Numbered from the stretch's first letter, positions 43,499-52,895 are shown. The stretch is DNA of 59,326 nt from Paenibacillus sabuli (GCF_014705605.1 NZ_JACXIZ010000023.1:1-59326), one strand, 5' to 3'. The notes: generated by a model not told the origin, from the sequence alone. Numbers and translations are program-made.

Positions 43499-45298
43499 TT
43501 AAGCTATTACAGTCGTTATCAAATTCTCTTCACACTCAACACCAAACTTTTCAATTACCAACCTTATTAATGTTTTTACATCATCACATATCTCCTCCTC
43601 AATCATTTCCTTCACTATTGCATGTTTGCTTACTCCAAACACCTTTTCTATTGAATGTTGGTTAGTGCAAATGATTTCTTTCCCCCTAGCCTCATAAATT
43701 GGGGATGGGACATCACTCATAGTAAAATTATTAAACAAAGCTAAACCATGATATTGTTGAAAATGCTGCATTATATCACCTACCGGCTTTTGTACTAGTC
43801 TAGATATGGCTTGTGGACAAAATAAGTAGTTTTCAATGTACCTTCTTCTCCATTTTACAAAATATAAGTCCGGTATAACCGTTTGCGATTTATCAATGAG
43901 AGTAATATCAACCGTATTATAACTTTCATCATCCCTGTCTCTTAAGCTAATTCCAACAAGATCTGGAATCTCTTTTTTCAATTCTAGAAATAAATGCTTT
44001 CTTTCCTTCGCTGAGTATGTCGTTTCCCAAATAACTGTATTCTCAAACAATGAAAAACCAAGTCTCTCACTCCAAGAATTTATAAAGGTTGCATCACTTT
44101 GGTTTTCAACAAAGAATACCTTTTTATATTTTTGGAGTTGATTTAGCTTTGGAGAATATTCACTTCCCAAACCTTCTAGCAACCCAATCTTCTGTTGATC
44201 CTCTGTCAAATATTCTGCTCCGCTCTTTTTTATACCTAGTATTGATTCTGCTTTAGAATTTCTAATAATTTCAGTAGAATGCGTAGCTATGAGTACTTGT
44301 TTGTTTTGTTTTGCCGCAATTCTTTGAAGGCGGTTTAATAAAGTTAGTTGCAGACTACTGTGGAGATGCGCGTCAGGCTCATCTAAAACAATAACGTCGA
44401 TTGTGCTGTCCAATACGAGGCTATAGACACTTAGCCATTGTAAAAAACCGCTACCTTCAACCATAATGTCCCTCTTATTATAATTTGAATGCTTAGTAAA
44501 CCTATTATTTTTAAATTCCCCCTTAAATTGATTCACTCTAATATAGTTGTGGTATAGTTCATTAAATGGTTGCACTTCGATTTCGCAGCTAAAAATCTCG
44601 TGGAGAGTATGCATTAATAATTCCCATGGATCAGTATTTCTAAGATTTGATAGATCACTTGATAAGATTTTTGATTTGGTTCCTTTTAAGCTTACCCGTT
44701 TCCTTTGATTTTCCAAATGCATATCTAACAACATATTTCTTAAAACCGACCCGGCTAGTCCCTTTCCGATTTGCTTACTCCTATCAGCTCTTGATAACCT
44801 CGTCTCTCTTTCCACAATCCCTCCAAATGTAGGCAAATATGCAACTACAGGTATTTTATCTGAATTGATAATATTTGTAGCCGTTGTTTTAACAAACAAC
44901 CTATCATTGGCTAGAGATAGTCCGAATTCTAAATAGCACTCCGATGCATCTGATCTATCCCAATAACAACAAATTCTTAAAGTATATCCATCTAAATCAG
45001 TTGTTTCTTTTTGAGTCTTAAGGTTTGTCCACAAATGTTTTAAACTTGGGACCGCAAGTGGTAGGAAATCATCAACTGACAAACCCACTCCCTGACTATT
45101 ACTTCCAGGTAATAAACTAGCCTTACTCTTTTCAAGCATAATAATGGTTTTACAAAACTCCCACACTGCTAGTGCCTGCAAAATAGTCGATTTCCCTGAG
45201 TTATTAGCTCCTGCGACAATAGAAATACCAGATATGTTTAAATCGTATGTTTTATTCTTCATTTTTTTAAACTTCTGTAATTTAATTTTTTTTATCAT
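43499..45298 (-). CDS. OLD-family ATP-dependent nuclease (AAA + TOPRIM)
   Basis: 599 residues. ABC-type ATPase: Walker A VAGANNSGKST at residues 27-37, Walker B VIVLDEPDAHLHS, H-loop VLIATHSTEI. A C-terminal TOPRIM-like region follows: KVFFVENQSDATFI (Glu motif) and ISLRDRDDES (DxD). No UvrD-like helicase gene is adjacent, so it is a stand-alone (class 1-like) OLD protein rather than Gabija. OLD proteins block phage growth. The gene is AT-rich, unlike the wal region. It ends only 40 bp from the rlmH-like repeat at 45337, so it forms the edge of the larger island module. Confidence 0.85.
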   Translation of the reverse strand: MIKKIKLQKFKKMKNKTYDLNISGISIVAGANNSGKSTILQALAVWEFCKTIIMLEKSKASLLPGSNSQGVGLSVDDFLPLAVPSLKHLWTNLKTQKETTDLDGYTLRICCYWDRSDASECYLEFGLSLANDRLFVKTTATNIINSDKIPVVAYLPTFGGIVERETRLSRADRSKQIGKGLAGSVLRNMLLDMHLENQRKRVSLKGTKSKILSSDLSNLRNTDPWELLMHTLHEIFSCEIEVQPFNELYHNYIRVNQFKGEFKNNRFTKHSNYNKRDIMVEGSGFLQWLSVYSLVLDSTIDVIVLDEPDAHLHSSLQLTLLNRLQRIAAKQNKQVLIATHSTEIIRNSKAESILGIKKSGAEYLTEDQQKIGLLEGLGSEYSPKLNQLQKYKKVFFVENQSDATFINSWSERLGFSLFENTVIWETTYSAKERKHLFLELKKEIPDLVGISLRDRDDESYNTVDITLIDKSQTVIPDLYFVKWRRRYIENYLFCPQAISRLVQKPVGDIMQHFQQYHGLALFNNFTMSDVPSPIYEARGKEIICTNQHSIEKVFGVSKHAIVKEMIEEEICDDVKTLIRLVIEKFGVECEENLITTVIA

Positions 45299-45336
45299 AT
45301 CGTTGCCCTCCTAAGCATAACAAAATTTTTCGCCGT

Positions 45337-45353
45337 CACTTATGATTCGGTTC
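45337..45353. other. rlmH-end-like attachment site, inner copy
   Basis: CACTTATGATTCGGTTC matches the rlmH terminus (49170-49186) at 15 of 17 positions, same orientation. The match extends left as TTTCGCC (45328-45334; also 49162-49168). It bounds the SIR2-STAND cassette on its left. Confidence 0.75.
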
Positions 45354-45385
45354 TTCGTATCATCGCCAAGGCGAAATCTCCGTAT

Positions 45386-45434
45386 ACCGCATTTCACCTA
45401 ATTGTGATATGTACCTACGTACCATAAATGCGGT
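45386..45434. repeat. Inverted repeat beside the inner attachment site
   Basis: ACCGCATTT (45386-45394) and AAATGCGGT (45426-45434) lie between the attachment-like site and the end of the SIR2-STAND gene. Could be its terminator or a recombinase arm site. Confidence 0.5.
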
Positions 45435-45463
45435 GAAAGCAACTCGCAAAAATTATAATAGTA

Positions 45464-48400
45464 CTAAATATATCGTTTGCCCACTATACGCTCAAACCTC
45501 TTAATAATCTTGTATGCACTGCTTTTAATAAAATCTATTTTATTATTTAAAAGTGGTAATATATATTCTGTAAGTCGCTGTTCGTTACAAGCTTTAGATA
45601 ATAGCTCTTCTAATTTATACTGATGAAATTGTGGAACTCCTTTTATTACTAAATCAGTTAACCAACGCATTGTTACTTCTTCAATATCACTGCTGTTAAT
45701 TGGAGAAATACTTACTATTCCTTTTAAGAGGAACCTATGCTTGTACTCCTTATCGTTGAAACGATGTAATATGTAATCCTTTTCGGAATGAAAGCAGTTA
45801 TGCCCAATAAATTTTTCTAATGATAATCTCTCGGTCCAATAATCAAATCCTAAGCCGCAATACTCTTCCCATATTTTAAACAAAATAACGAAAGAATCGT
45901 GATTAACGGGATACTTTTGATCCTTATATTCATTATTTACGATAGTGTGCAATATTACGGATCGAACATCCGCATCACAGATTGTTAATTTATTTATTAA
46001 ATAATCAACTATAGGGTAATTCTCATTTAAATTATTTAATGCATTAGATAAACAATCTATCCAATAAGAATTATAATTATTTATTTTCTCCTCTAGAATC
46101 TTAAATGCTTTATCAGGATCAATTAATGAAACAATATTACACAAATTAATCTGTTCTATATCATTTCTAGAACTGTCTAATTTATCGAGTGCGACTTGTG
46201 CAATTTCAACATCTTCAAGATCATATATGTAGTTTGCAGCGGTTGCCCCAACTGAGTCTTCACATAGCAATTCAAAGAGACACTCAATCAAATTTTTGTA
46301 ATTAATTGGTTTGTAATTTTCGTCCCTAAATCCATAGATTATTTTCTGTTTAACTTTCGTAAAGTCACTTCTCATGAGGTTCAACAATTCATTTTTCGCT
46401 CTTTCTGTTTTGATATTACTTAATATTTCAACAGCAAATATGATTTCCTTCTCATTTTCGGAATCTATAAGTTCAGCTAATCTCTTATATAAATCATCTG
46501 AATCAAAAGCACCTATAACTTCAGCAATATTACTTAATATTATTGCATCTTCTTCTATATCCAGTTTCATTGCTTCGTCAAATAAAGTGTCGAACATACT
46601 TGGTATAGCCAATATTTTCAAAGCTTTATCGTATCCATTTGACCTCCATGCTCTGTCAGTTAATAAACCCCTTAAGGATCTATCAAAAGAATCAAGTACT
46701 CCGCACCGAGCTAATACCATGGAAGCTGAAACTGATAGTTGCTCTACCTCATTGTTTTGCATCTTTAATAATTCTTCCTTCTCTCCGAATTCCCCTATAT
46801 ACTCTAATGAATTTGCTAATGTTTCTATTTCTGCCTTGCTAATAGAGGGGGTTTGTATTCTTTCATTGAGAATCCGGAATAATTGGGATCCAATTTCCCC
46901 CTCCTTTATTGCTGCACTTTGGAAAGCAATTACTGCAAATAAAATATCAGTATTTGCAATTTTCCTTAATACCGATCTTGCCTTTTCTTTCTCTAATAGC
47001 CCTACAAACAAAACTAGGGTTTCATTCCATTTAAGATTTTTTATTTTTTCTTCAATAACAAAAGGATCATTATTAAAATGTTCCAAAAGACTAAACGCCG
47101 CTAAAAACTCTGTAATGGTTTGGTGAAAGAAGGAGATACCTCCCTCAACATCGGTAACCATAATTCCAGATTTAATACTATTTTGTAATACAATTTCGGA
47201 AATTTCATTGGTACAACCATAATTTTGGAATTTCAATAACAATTCATTAGTTTCGATAGTTTGTATCCCTTTATCCACTAAGTCATAAGCTAGATTAGCG
47301 AAAACTTGATGAATGACACTAATATCAATATTAGTATGGTGAATTATCTGTTTTTCTGCCAATTGCAAATAATACTCTAGTAGAGTTTTTATGTCACCAA
47401 CTTGTTTTTTATCTTGGTCTAATTGTATATAAAGACTAAGAAACAAGGGATTTAGAAGTATATTCTTCATTTTTGGAGGTAGATTATTGCTGTTATCGTT
47501 GAAATTCTCAGAAAGAATCACATCTAATTGAAAATAATTAAGTGGCTGTACCTCATAAACCGGATAATCAAGGAATTGGATGTAATTCATTGATCTTGAA
47601 GTTACAACAAATCGATTTTTGGAGTACATATTTGTCAACCACTGCAAATTATTATATAAAATTCTTGGTTCATTTTCGATAAGATGCCTAGGAGCTTCAT
47701 TCACAGCATCGAATATAACAGTAAACCATCCTTTCTCTAATGCATCATCTACATCAATAGTTGAAGGTAACCTGTTCTCTATCATTTTTCTTAAGTCACC
47801 TTTGTATTCCTTCATTGACAAAAGCACAGGAATTGAGTGCTTTAAATCAAGTTCATCAATATTGTTACATGTGCGTAATTTATTCAAATATAATTTGGCT
47901 ACCGAATAAGTATATCTTTGGACTGAATTTGTCTTACCTGTTCCCGGTGAACCAATAACAACGAGATTACCATTTGAATTCAAAACCTCGTTTATAGGAA
48001 CGTTAGATTTAATGAGATGTTCCTTGTTGCTCTTTCCTTTATAAAGATCATATCTTTGTTTTACACTTATATTAATAACTGATTCATTCGATCTACTTAG
48101 AAAAATCTGACAAAGTGATTCAAAATATCTATTAAGAGAAGCTTTTAATGACTCAGTTTCGTCATAAACATCTTCACGGTACTCTGTTAAAATATTTTTG
48201 AGCATTAATAATAATCTTTCATGACTCCGTATTTTAATATTACCTTCCTTAATTTTCTCTGCTGTTTCATATGTAATAATATTTATACCATATTCTCTTT
48301 TCCAATATTCCGCTTCCAATTCCCCTATATCAGCCATTATTGCAAAATGTTCCCGCTCTGCTCCATGGAAAGTAGAGCTTATCTCATCTTTTAATATTTG

Positions 48401-49033
48401 AAAATCAGGATCTCTCAAACCAAAACCTAAATAAATTATTGGTCTGGAAGCAAAAAGAAACTTCAATGTCTCAATTGTCGACCTATTTTCATTTACCAAT
48501 CTTCTATAGCCTTCTTTAGATAGAACTATTGTTTTCGCACTATTTATACTACCATGTATTTTAAAAATAAACTTAGCGGCTCCGGACTTCTGAAGCTTCG
48601 CTTGTTCTGCAGGCTGATCATTATTCACCACAGCTAATTTTGATTTTCTCTTTGTATAGAAGATATCTTCGATAAGTTCATCATAATTAGTTGTAATAAA
48701 GCAAGTCGGACCTAAGTCAATTATTAATTCGTGTATATTGTGAGGTCCTGGATTTGACTTTATAAACGTATTTTCAATAAAATCACTTAAATCGGCGTCT
48801 CTCATTTTTGATGCACATAAACTTGCCGCAGTCAAAAGATCTCCTTTGTTTATCATTCCTTGTATTTCAACTCGATGTTTTTCTGATAGGCCACGATGTA
48901 CCAGGAAATCTATCATCAGTTTAAGAAGACCTTCCCAGTGCGGTAACCCGGACCACATAGATATACCCGAACCAATGAATAAAACACTTTCAGGAGATTT
49001 TATAGCTTCTAAAAAATTCTTAGGGTAGTTCAC
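45464..49033 (-). CDS. SIR2-STAND (Avs-like) antiphage NTPase
   Basis: About 1189 residues. The N-terminal SIR2 NADase (about 1-270) has VLFIGSGISMWSG, FITTNYDELIED (Asn and Asp), KIHGS (catalytic His) and YLGFGLRDPDF. The central NACHT/STAND NTPase has Walker A VIGSPGTGKTN near 365, Walker B TVIFDAVNEAP and FVVTSRSMNY. The C-terminal ~550 residues are HEAT-like helical repeats, the usual phage-protein sensor. On recognition such proteins oligomerise and destroy NAD+, stopping growth. The GTG start at 49033 is chosen for its AAGGTGGG ribosome site; an ATG at 49099 adds 22 unlikely residues. The gene is very AT-rich and stands alone between two rlmH-type direct repeats. Confidence 0.9.
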   Translation of the reverse strand: MNYPKNFLEAIKSPESVLFIGSGISMWSGLPHWEGLLKLMIDFLVHRGLSEKHRVEIQGMINKGDLLTAASLCASKMRDADLSDFIENTFIKSNPGPHNIHELIIDLGPTCFITTNYDELIEDIFYTKRKSKLAVVNNDQPAEQAKLQKSGAAKFIFKIHGSINSAKTIVLSKEGYRRLVNENRSTIETLKFLFASRPIIYLGFGLRDPDFQILKDEISSTFHGAEREHFAIMADIGELEAEYWKREYGINIITYETAEKIKEGNIKIRSHERLLLMLKNILTEYREDVYDETESLKASLNRYFESLCQIFLSRSNESVINISVKQRYDLYKGKSNKEHLIKSNVPINEVLNSNGNLVVIGSPGTGKTNSVQRYTYSVAKLYLNKLRTCNNIDELDLKHSIPVLLSMKEYKGDLRKMIENRLPSTIDVDDALEKGWFTVIFDAVNEAPRHLIENEPRILYNNLQWLTNMYSKNRFVVTSRSMNYIQFLDYPVYEVQPLNYFQLDVILSENFNDNSNNLPPKMKNILLNPLFLSLYIQLDQDKKQVGDIKTLLEYYLQLAEKQIIHHTNIDISVIHQVFANLAYDLVDKGIQTIETNELLLKFQNYGCTNEISEIVLQNSIKSGIMVTDVEGGISFFHQTITEFLAAFSLLEHFNNDPFVIEEKIKNLKWNETLVLFVGLLEKEKARSVLRKIANTDILFAVIAFQSAAIKEGEIGSQLFRILNERIQTPSISKAEIETLANSLEYIGEFGEKEELLKMQNNEVEQLSVSASMVLARCGVLDSFDRSLRGLLTDRAWRSNGYDKALKILAIPSMFDTLFDEAMKLDIEEDAIILSNIAEVIGAFDSDDLYKRLAELIDSENEKEIIFAVEILSNIKTERAKNELLNLMRSDFTKVKQKIIYGFRDENYKPINYKNLIECLFELLCEDSVGATAANYIYDLEDVEIAQVALDKLDSSRNDIEQINLCNIVSLIDPDKAFKILEEKINNYNSYWIDCLSNALNNLNENYPIVDYLINKLTICDADVRSVILHTIVNNEYKDQKYPVNHDSFVILFKIWEEYCGLGFDYWTERLSLEKFIGHNCFHSEKDYILHRFNDKEYKHRFLLKGIVSISPINSSDIEEVTMRWLTDLVIKGVPQFHQYKLEELLSKACNEQRLTEYILPLLNNKIDFIKSSAYKIIKRFERIVGKRYI

Positions 49034-49168
49034 TTCGGTTCCCACCTTTTTATATTCTCTCGCAACAATACATTCTAAAATACATTTTAATATTACCATA
49101 ATGTGGGTGGTCTAGAAGACAATCATAACCATTTATCAATTATGTTTGGTTTCTAGCTATATTTCGCC

Positions 49169-49186
49169 CTACTTATGATACGGTTC
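49169..49186. other. Attachment site at the rlmH 3' end
   Basis: CTACTTATGATACGGTTC contains the rlmH stop and the conserved Tyr-His-Lys codons (TAT CAT AAG). This is the same place used as attB by staphylococcal SCC elements. Near-identical copies occur at 45337 and 18667. Confidence 0.7.
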
Positions 49187-49648
49187 CCCCCGATTAATCT
49201 TCACCGCCCGGTACACCTGCTCCACCAGTACGAGCCGCATGAGCTGGTGGGGCAGCGTCATACGGCCGAAGCTAAGGCGCTGCTGGGCGCGCTGCAGCAC
49301 GGCGGGCGCGAGGCCCGTCGAGCCGCCAATGACAAGCGTCACATGGCTGCGGCCATATGTCGCGAGCTTGTCCAGCTCGCTGGCCAGCTCCTCGCTCGAC
49401 CAGAGCGCGCCGTCCACCGCCAGCGTGATGACATGCGCGTCCGGCTTGATCTGCGCCAGCAGGCGCTCGCCCTCGCGATCGCGTACCTGCGCCTCCTCGG
49501 CCGCGCTCATCGTCTCGGGGGCGCGCTCGTCCGCGACCTCCGTCAGCGTTAGCTTCACGTACGGCCCGAGCCGCTTGGCATACTCCGCGATCCCCTGTAC
49601 GAGGTATTTTTCCTTCAGCTTCCCGACCGCCGCGATTTGGATATGCAT
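49169..49648 (-). CDS. rlmH: 23S rRNA pseudouridine-1915 N3-methyltransferase
   Basis: 159 residues, SPOUT-class methyltransferase that methylates pseudouridine 1915 in helix 69 of 23S rRNA. Full length with conserved [21 protein letters not shown]-type N-terminus ([15 protein letters not shown]), FVIGGSTGL-like [11 protein letters not shown] and the terminal [17 protein letters not shown]. The reading frame is intact even though the 3' end is an insertion site, since integration restores the last codons. Same gene as staphylococcal orfX. It marks the end of the conserved wal segment. Confidence 0.97.
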   Translation of the reverse strand: MHIQIAAVGKLKEKYLVQGIAEYAKRLGPYVKLTLTEVADERAPETMSAAEEAQVRDREGERLLAQIKPDAHVITLAVDGALWSSEELASELDKLATYGRSHVTLVIGGSTGLAPAVLQRAQQRLSFGRMTLPHQLMRLVLVEQVYRAVKINRGEPYHK

Positions 49649-49846
49649 GCGTTTGTTCCTCCTATTTTACCATAATATTCTACCTATCGACAGCCAATCC
49701 TATCAATAACCGCCTGGATAGCGGCTTGAATCTTAGTGTTTTCTAACCGCATTCTAATCGTTTTTTTCGTTTCGCGACCGTCCCGGCGGTTAATTACAGG
49801 GCAGGAAGACCAAACAACGCGCTTCACCGAGAGGGGATGGAAAGCC

Positions 49847-50077
49847 ATGAACCAAGCAAGCAACAAACGCAAGTGGCTGACGTCGCTGATGACTGCAATG
49901 ATGAGTCTCGCGCTCGTGTTGGCCCTGGCGGCCTGCGGCGGCGGCAACGATATGAATAACGCGGGCACGACGACGCCGGACAACGGCACGACCGCACCAG
50001 CCAACGACGGCATGACGACGCCGACCGATCCCGGCATGGACGCACCCGCCGATGGCGGCATGACGCCCGCACCCTAA
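49847..50077 (+). CDS. Small lipoprotein, tandem copy 1
   Basis: 76 residues, start at 49847 (MNQASNKRKWL) after GAGAGGGG. Signal peptide with lipobox LALAAC; the mature part is only about 45 residues, rich in Gly, Asn, Thr and Pro, ending DGGMTPAP. First of three paralogues in tandem, each with its own ribosome site. Probably lipid-anchored on the outer face of the membrane; function unknown. Confidence 0.8.
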   Translation: MNQASNKRKWLTSLMTAMMSLALVLALAACGGGNDMNNAGTTTPDNGTTAPANDGMTTPTDPGMDAPADGGMTPAP

Positions 50078-50134
50078 CGTCAGCTAACTTCTATTACTAC
50101 TACTTCTAAAATCCGAAAGGGATGGTGAACGACC

Positions 50135-50371
50135 ATGAAGACGAAAACGACGAATCGCAAACGGGTAACGACGATTACAACCGCATTGATGAGCTTCGTA
50201 CTCGTGATGGGCCTGGCGGCCTGCGGGGGCGCCAATGACGACAATAACGGCATGAACAACAACATGACGCCGGATAACGGCACGACCGCACCGACCAATG
50301 ACGGCATGACGACGCCGACCGATCCTGGCACGGACGCCCCGGCCGATGGCGGCATGACGCCCGCGCCTTAA
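50135..50371 (+). CDS. Small lipoprotein, tandem copy 2
   Basis: 78 residues (MKTKTTNRKRVTTITT), lipobox MGLAAC. Same Asn/Thr/Pro-rich tail with MTTPTDPGTDAPADGG and the identical ending. Separated from copy 1 by 57 bp. Confidence 0.8.
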   Translation: MKTKTTNRKRVTTITTALMSFVLVMGLAACGGANDDNNGMNNNMTPDNGTTAPTNDGMTTPTDPGTDAPADGGMTPAP

Positions 50372-50521
50372 TACGAGGCATATGAATGGCTATGCGGCAA
50401 CCGTAGGATGAGCACATCACCGTGCACGTACCTTTCGCGTACCATGCGCGCACCAGACTTGGAATCTAGCCCTTATACGAGCATCACACTACAACTTCTC
50501 ACGAAGAAAGGATGATTTCCC

Positions 50522-50752
50522 ATGCAAGGCAAACGCAAATGGCTGACGAAAGTGTCGACAGGTGTCATGAGTCTCGCGCTCGTCTTCGCGCTGGCCGCGT
50601 GCGGCGGCGCCAATGACGGTACCGGCACGACCAACGATACGACCTTGCCGGATAACGGCACGACCGCTCCGCCGACGGACGGCGGCACGACGACGCCGAC
50701 CGATCCCGGCATGGGCGCACCCGCCGATGGCGGCATGACGCCTGCCCCTTAA
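50522..50752 (+). CDS. Small lipoprotein, tandem copy 3
   Basis: 76 residues (MQGKRKWLTKVST), lipobox ALAAC, tail TTPTDPGMGAPADGGMTPAP. AAAGGATG serves as ribosome site. A strong terminator follows at 50823-50860, which may close transcription for all three copies. Confidence 0.8.
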   Translation: MQGKRKWLTKVSTGVMSLALVFALAACGGANDGTGTTNDTTLPDNGTTAPPTDGGTTTPTDPGMGAPADGGMTPAP

Positions 50753-50822
50753 TCGAAGCGACGCCGCGCGGCAGGATTGCAGTCACTGAGATGCGGCTGC
50801 ATCTGCAAACGCGCAATCGACC

Positions 50823-50860
50823 AAAAAGGAGCGCATCCGATCGCGGACGCGCTCCTTTTT
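50823..50860. terminator. Strong terminator after the lipoprotein genes
   Basis: AAAAAGGAGCGC (50823-50834) pairs with GCGCTCCTTTTT (50849-50860). Serves the plus-strand lipoproteins and the minus-strand CxxH/CxxC gene. Confidence 0.88.
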
Positions 50861-50906
50861 CGTGTTCCCTTCGCGACCGATACCCGGTCCGCAACGGCCG
50901 CCGGCC

Positions 50907-51074
50907 TCACACCACCAGATAGGTGGCAGGGGCCTCGCAGCGCTCGCAGCGCGGCGGCGGGTCCCAATTGGCGAAGTGGGTCTCCTTGAGATCGACGACG
51001 TCGGGGGCGTCCTCGTACTCGTCGACAAACATCTCCAGTGCAATCTCTACATGCGCCTTGCATACACAATACAT
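50907..51074 (-). CDS. CxxH/CxxC protein
   Basis: 55 residues, too short for most ORF lists. MYCVCKAHVEIALEMF at the N-terminus and CERCEAPATYLVV at the C-terminus give the paired metal-ligand motifs (C-x-C-x2-H and C-x2-C) of the Bacillales CxxH/CxxC family. That family is commonly encoded next to rlmH and htrA, as here. The function is not established. Likely a small zinc protein in the cytoplasm. Confidence 0.85.
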   Translation of the reverse strand: MYCVCKAHVEIALEMFVDEYEDAPDVVDLKETHFANWDPPPRCERCEAPATYLVV

Positions 51075-51133
51075 ATCGTTCTAAGCCATCTCCGTCCCAA
51101 ATAGTATCCGCAATCGATTGCCATTCGCAATTG

Positions 51134-52477
51134 TCATTGTTCGTCTGTCATCTCCGCCAGCACGAACGAGGTCTGCTCCAGCTCGTCGCCGCGGTAGAAG
51201 GTCACGTCGATGCGGTCGCCGATCGCCTTGTGGGCGTACAGGTACTTGCGCAGCTCCCGCGTGCTGCCGATCTTCTGCTCGTCGAGCTGGACGATGATGT
51301 CGTTGAACTTCAGCCCCGCCTTGTTCGCCGGGCCGACCGTCTCCAGCACGATGACGCCGCGCTTGATGTCCTCCGGCAGCGTCAGCGCCTCTTCCTCGGC
51401 CGCCGTGTCGTCGCCGCTCTCCTCGCCGTACGCCTCCATGAACGCCTGCTGCTCGATGTATTGCTCCACATCCAGCGTGTACACGCCCAGGTACGGGCGC
51501 AGTACCTTGCCGTGCGCGATCAGGCTCTCCATCACCGGCTCGGCGATGTGCATCGGGATGGCGAAGCCGAGCCCCTCCACGCCGTAGTCCGCGACCTTCA
51601 TGCTGTTGATGCCGATCAGACGGCCGCTCAGGTCGACCAGCGCGCCGCCGCTGTTGCCCTGATTGATCGAGGCGTCGATCTGGATGACCTCCTGCTCCCA
51701 ATCGTACACCCCGTCCTGATTGAGCGAGACCGGGATGACGCGGCGCGTCTTGCTGACGATGCCCATCGTGATCGACTCGCCCAGTCCGAGCGGATTGCCG
51801 ATCGCGATCACCGTCTCCGCGTCCTGGATCTGGGTCGAATCGCCGAGCTCGGCGGCCACGTCGATGCCCTTGCCGTCGATCTCCAGCACCGCCAGGTCGC
51901 TGATCATGTCCTTGCCGATGACGGTCGCCTCGCGCACCTCGCCGGTGGCGAGCACGGCCTTGACCTTGACCGCATTCTCGACGACGTGATAGTTCGTCAC
52001 GATACGGGCCTTGCCGCCGGTCAGCTCGAAGATCACGCCCGAGCCCATGCCGACCTCGGCCAGCTCGCCCTCCTCGGCGGGATCCGCTTCGCCGTCCCCG
52101 TCCTCCTCGGACCGCGCTTCGCCCTCGGACTCGCCGCCCTCCCAGTCGAAGGCGTCCATGCCATAGCTGAGCATCTGTTCATTGATAATGCTGACCACCG
52201 CCGGGCGGATCTTGGCCGCCGCCTGGATCGGCCGCTCGTACGGATCTGCGGATGCGGCCAGCGGCAGCTGCGGCGTGCGGTCGCCCTGGGCGCCCCCGCC
52301 GAACAGCCAGCCGAAGAGCAGCACCGCGACGAGCGCGCTCACGAGCGACGACACGAAGGCGAGGCGCAGCGGCGACCACCCGCCGGATCGCGCGCCGCCT
52401 CGGAATCGGTCGCGCTGCGGCGCGCGGGCGCGCTTGGATACTTTGGTCGAATAAAAATCGTCGTCAAACAAGCTCAT
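51134..52477 (-). CDS. htrA: HtrA-like membrane serine protease with PDZ domain
   Basis: 447 residues. A basic cytoplasmic tail and one transmembrane helix (LRLAFVSSLVSALVAVLLFG) precede a trypsin-like domain with His in TNYHVVE, Asp in DLAVLEID and Ser in GNSGGAL. A single C-terminal PDZ follows (GVIVLETVGPANKAGLKFND). The acidic linker EGGESEGEARSEEDGDGE is unusually long. Quality-control protease facing the wall. ATG with GGGAGGAG upstream. It sits downstream of the wal operon as in other Bacillales (yycK/htrC position). Confidence 0.93.
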   Translation of the reverse strand: MSLFDDDFYSTKVSKRARAPQRDRFRGGARSGGWSPLRLAFVSSLVSALVAVLLFGWLFGGGAQGDRTPQLPLAASADPYERPIQAAAKIRPAVVSIINEQMLSYGMDAFDWEGGESEGEARSEEDGDGEADPAEEGELAEVGMGSGVIFELTGGKARIVTNYHVVENAVKVKAVLATGEVREATVIGKDMISDLAVLEIDGKGIDVAAELGDSTQIQDAETVIAIGNPLGLGESITMGIVSKTRRVIPVSLNQDGVYDWEQEVIQIDASINQGNSGGALVDLSGRLIGINSMKVADYGVEGLGFAIPMHIAEPVMESLIAHGKVLRPYLGVYTLDVEQYIEQQAFMEAYGEESGDDTAAEEEALTLPEDIKRGVIVLETVGPANKAGLKFNDIIVQLDEQKIGSTRELRKYLYAHKAIGDRIDVTFYRGDELEQTSFVLAEMTDEQ

Positions 52478-52646
52478 GGCCTCTCGCTCCTCCCGGATTG
52501 CACGGGCAACGCTCTCTATTAATTTTGTGACATGCCGTAGGCATGTTTTGCACCCAGACTACCTACACTAAGTATATCCGATCTCGCACGCGGTCTACCA
52601 TCCGACCGTGGGCCTGTCGCTGTCTCTCATGAAGGAGGAATCGCAG

Positions 52647-52895
52647 ATGTCTACGTCTCCCCCCGCCCATCCGTGGGCGCAAGTCGAGCGCATCGCCGCG
52701 CTCGCCGACCGGCGCGACGCAGGGTACCGCCGGCTCACCGAGCTGCAGGCCGCACTGGAGCTGCTCCGCGAGCATCGCACGCTCACGCCCGAGGCGATCG
52801 ACAGCCGCGCCGCGCAGCTCGACTGCGCGCTGGAGCGGGCTATCGCCGCCGCACCTCGTCCCACGGGGTCGCCCGATCATGATGCGTGTCTCTGA
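52647..52895 (+). CDS. Small hypothetical protein
   Basis: 82 residues from an ATG with AAGGAGG eight bases upstream (better than the in-frame ATG at 52608). Mostly one or two helices (VERIAALADRRDAGYRRLTELQAAL type pattern). Convergent with yycJ and overlapping its 3' end by 56 bp. Family not recognised; the ribosome site is the main support. Confidence 0.55.
   Translation: MSTSPPAHPWAQVERIAALADRRDAGYRRLTELQAALELLREHRTLTPEAIDSRAAQLDCALERAIAAAPRPTGSPDHDACL

Noticed and set aside
43499-45298. Gabija system (GajA)
   Set aside because: The protein has the ATPase-TOPRIM layout but no UvrD-like GajB gene lies on either side.
18667-49186. A true staphylococcal SCC element
   Set aside because: No ccrA, ccrB or ccrC recombinase gene is visible and the organism is not Staphylococcus; only the integration site and repeat logic are shared.
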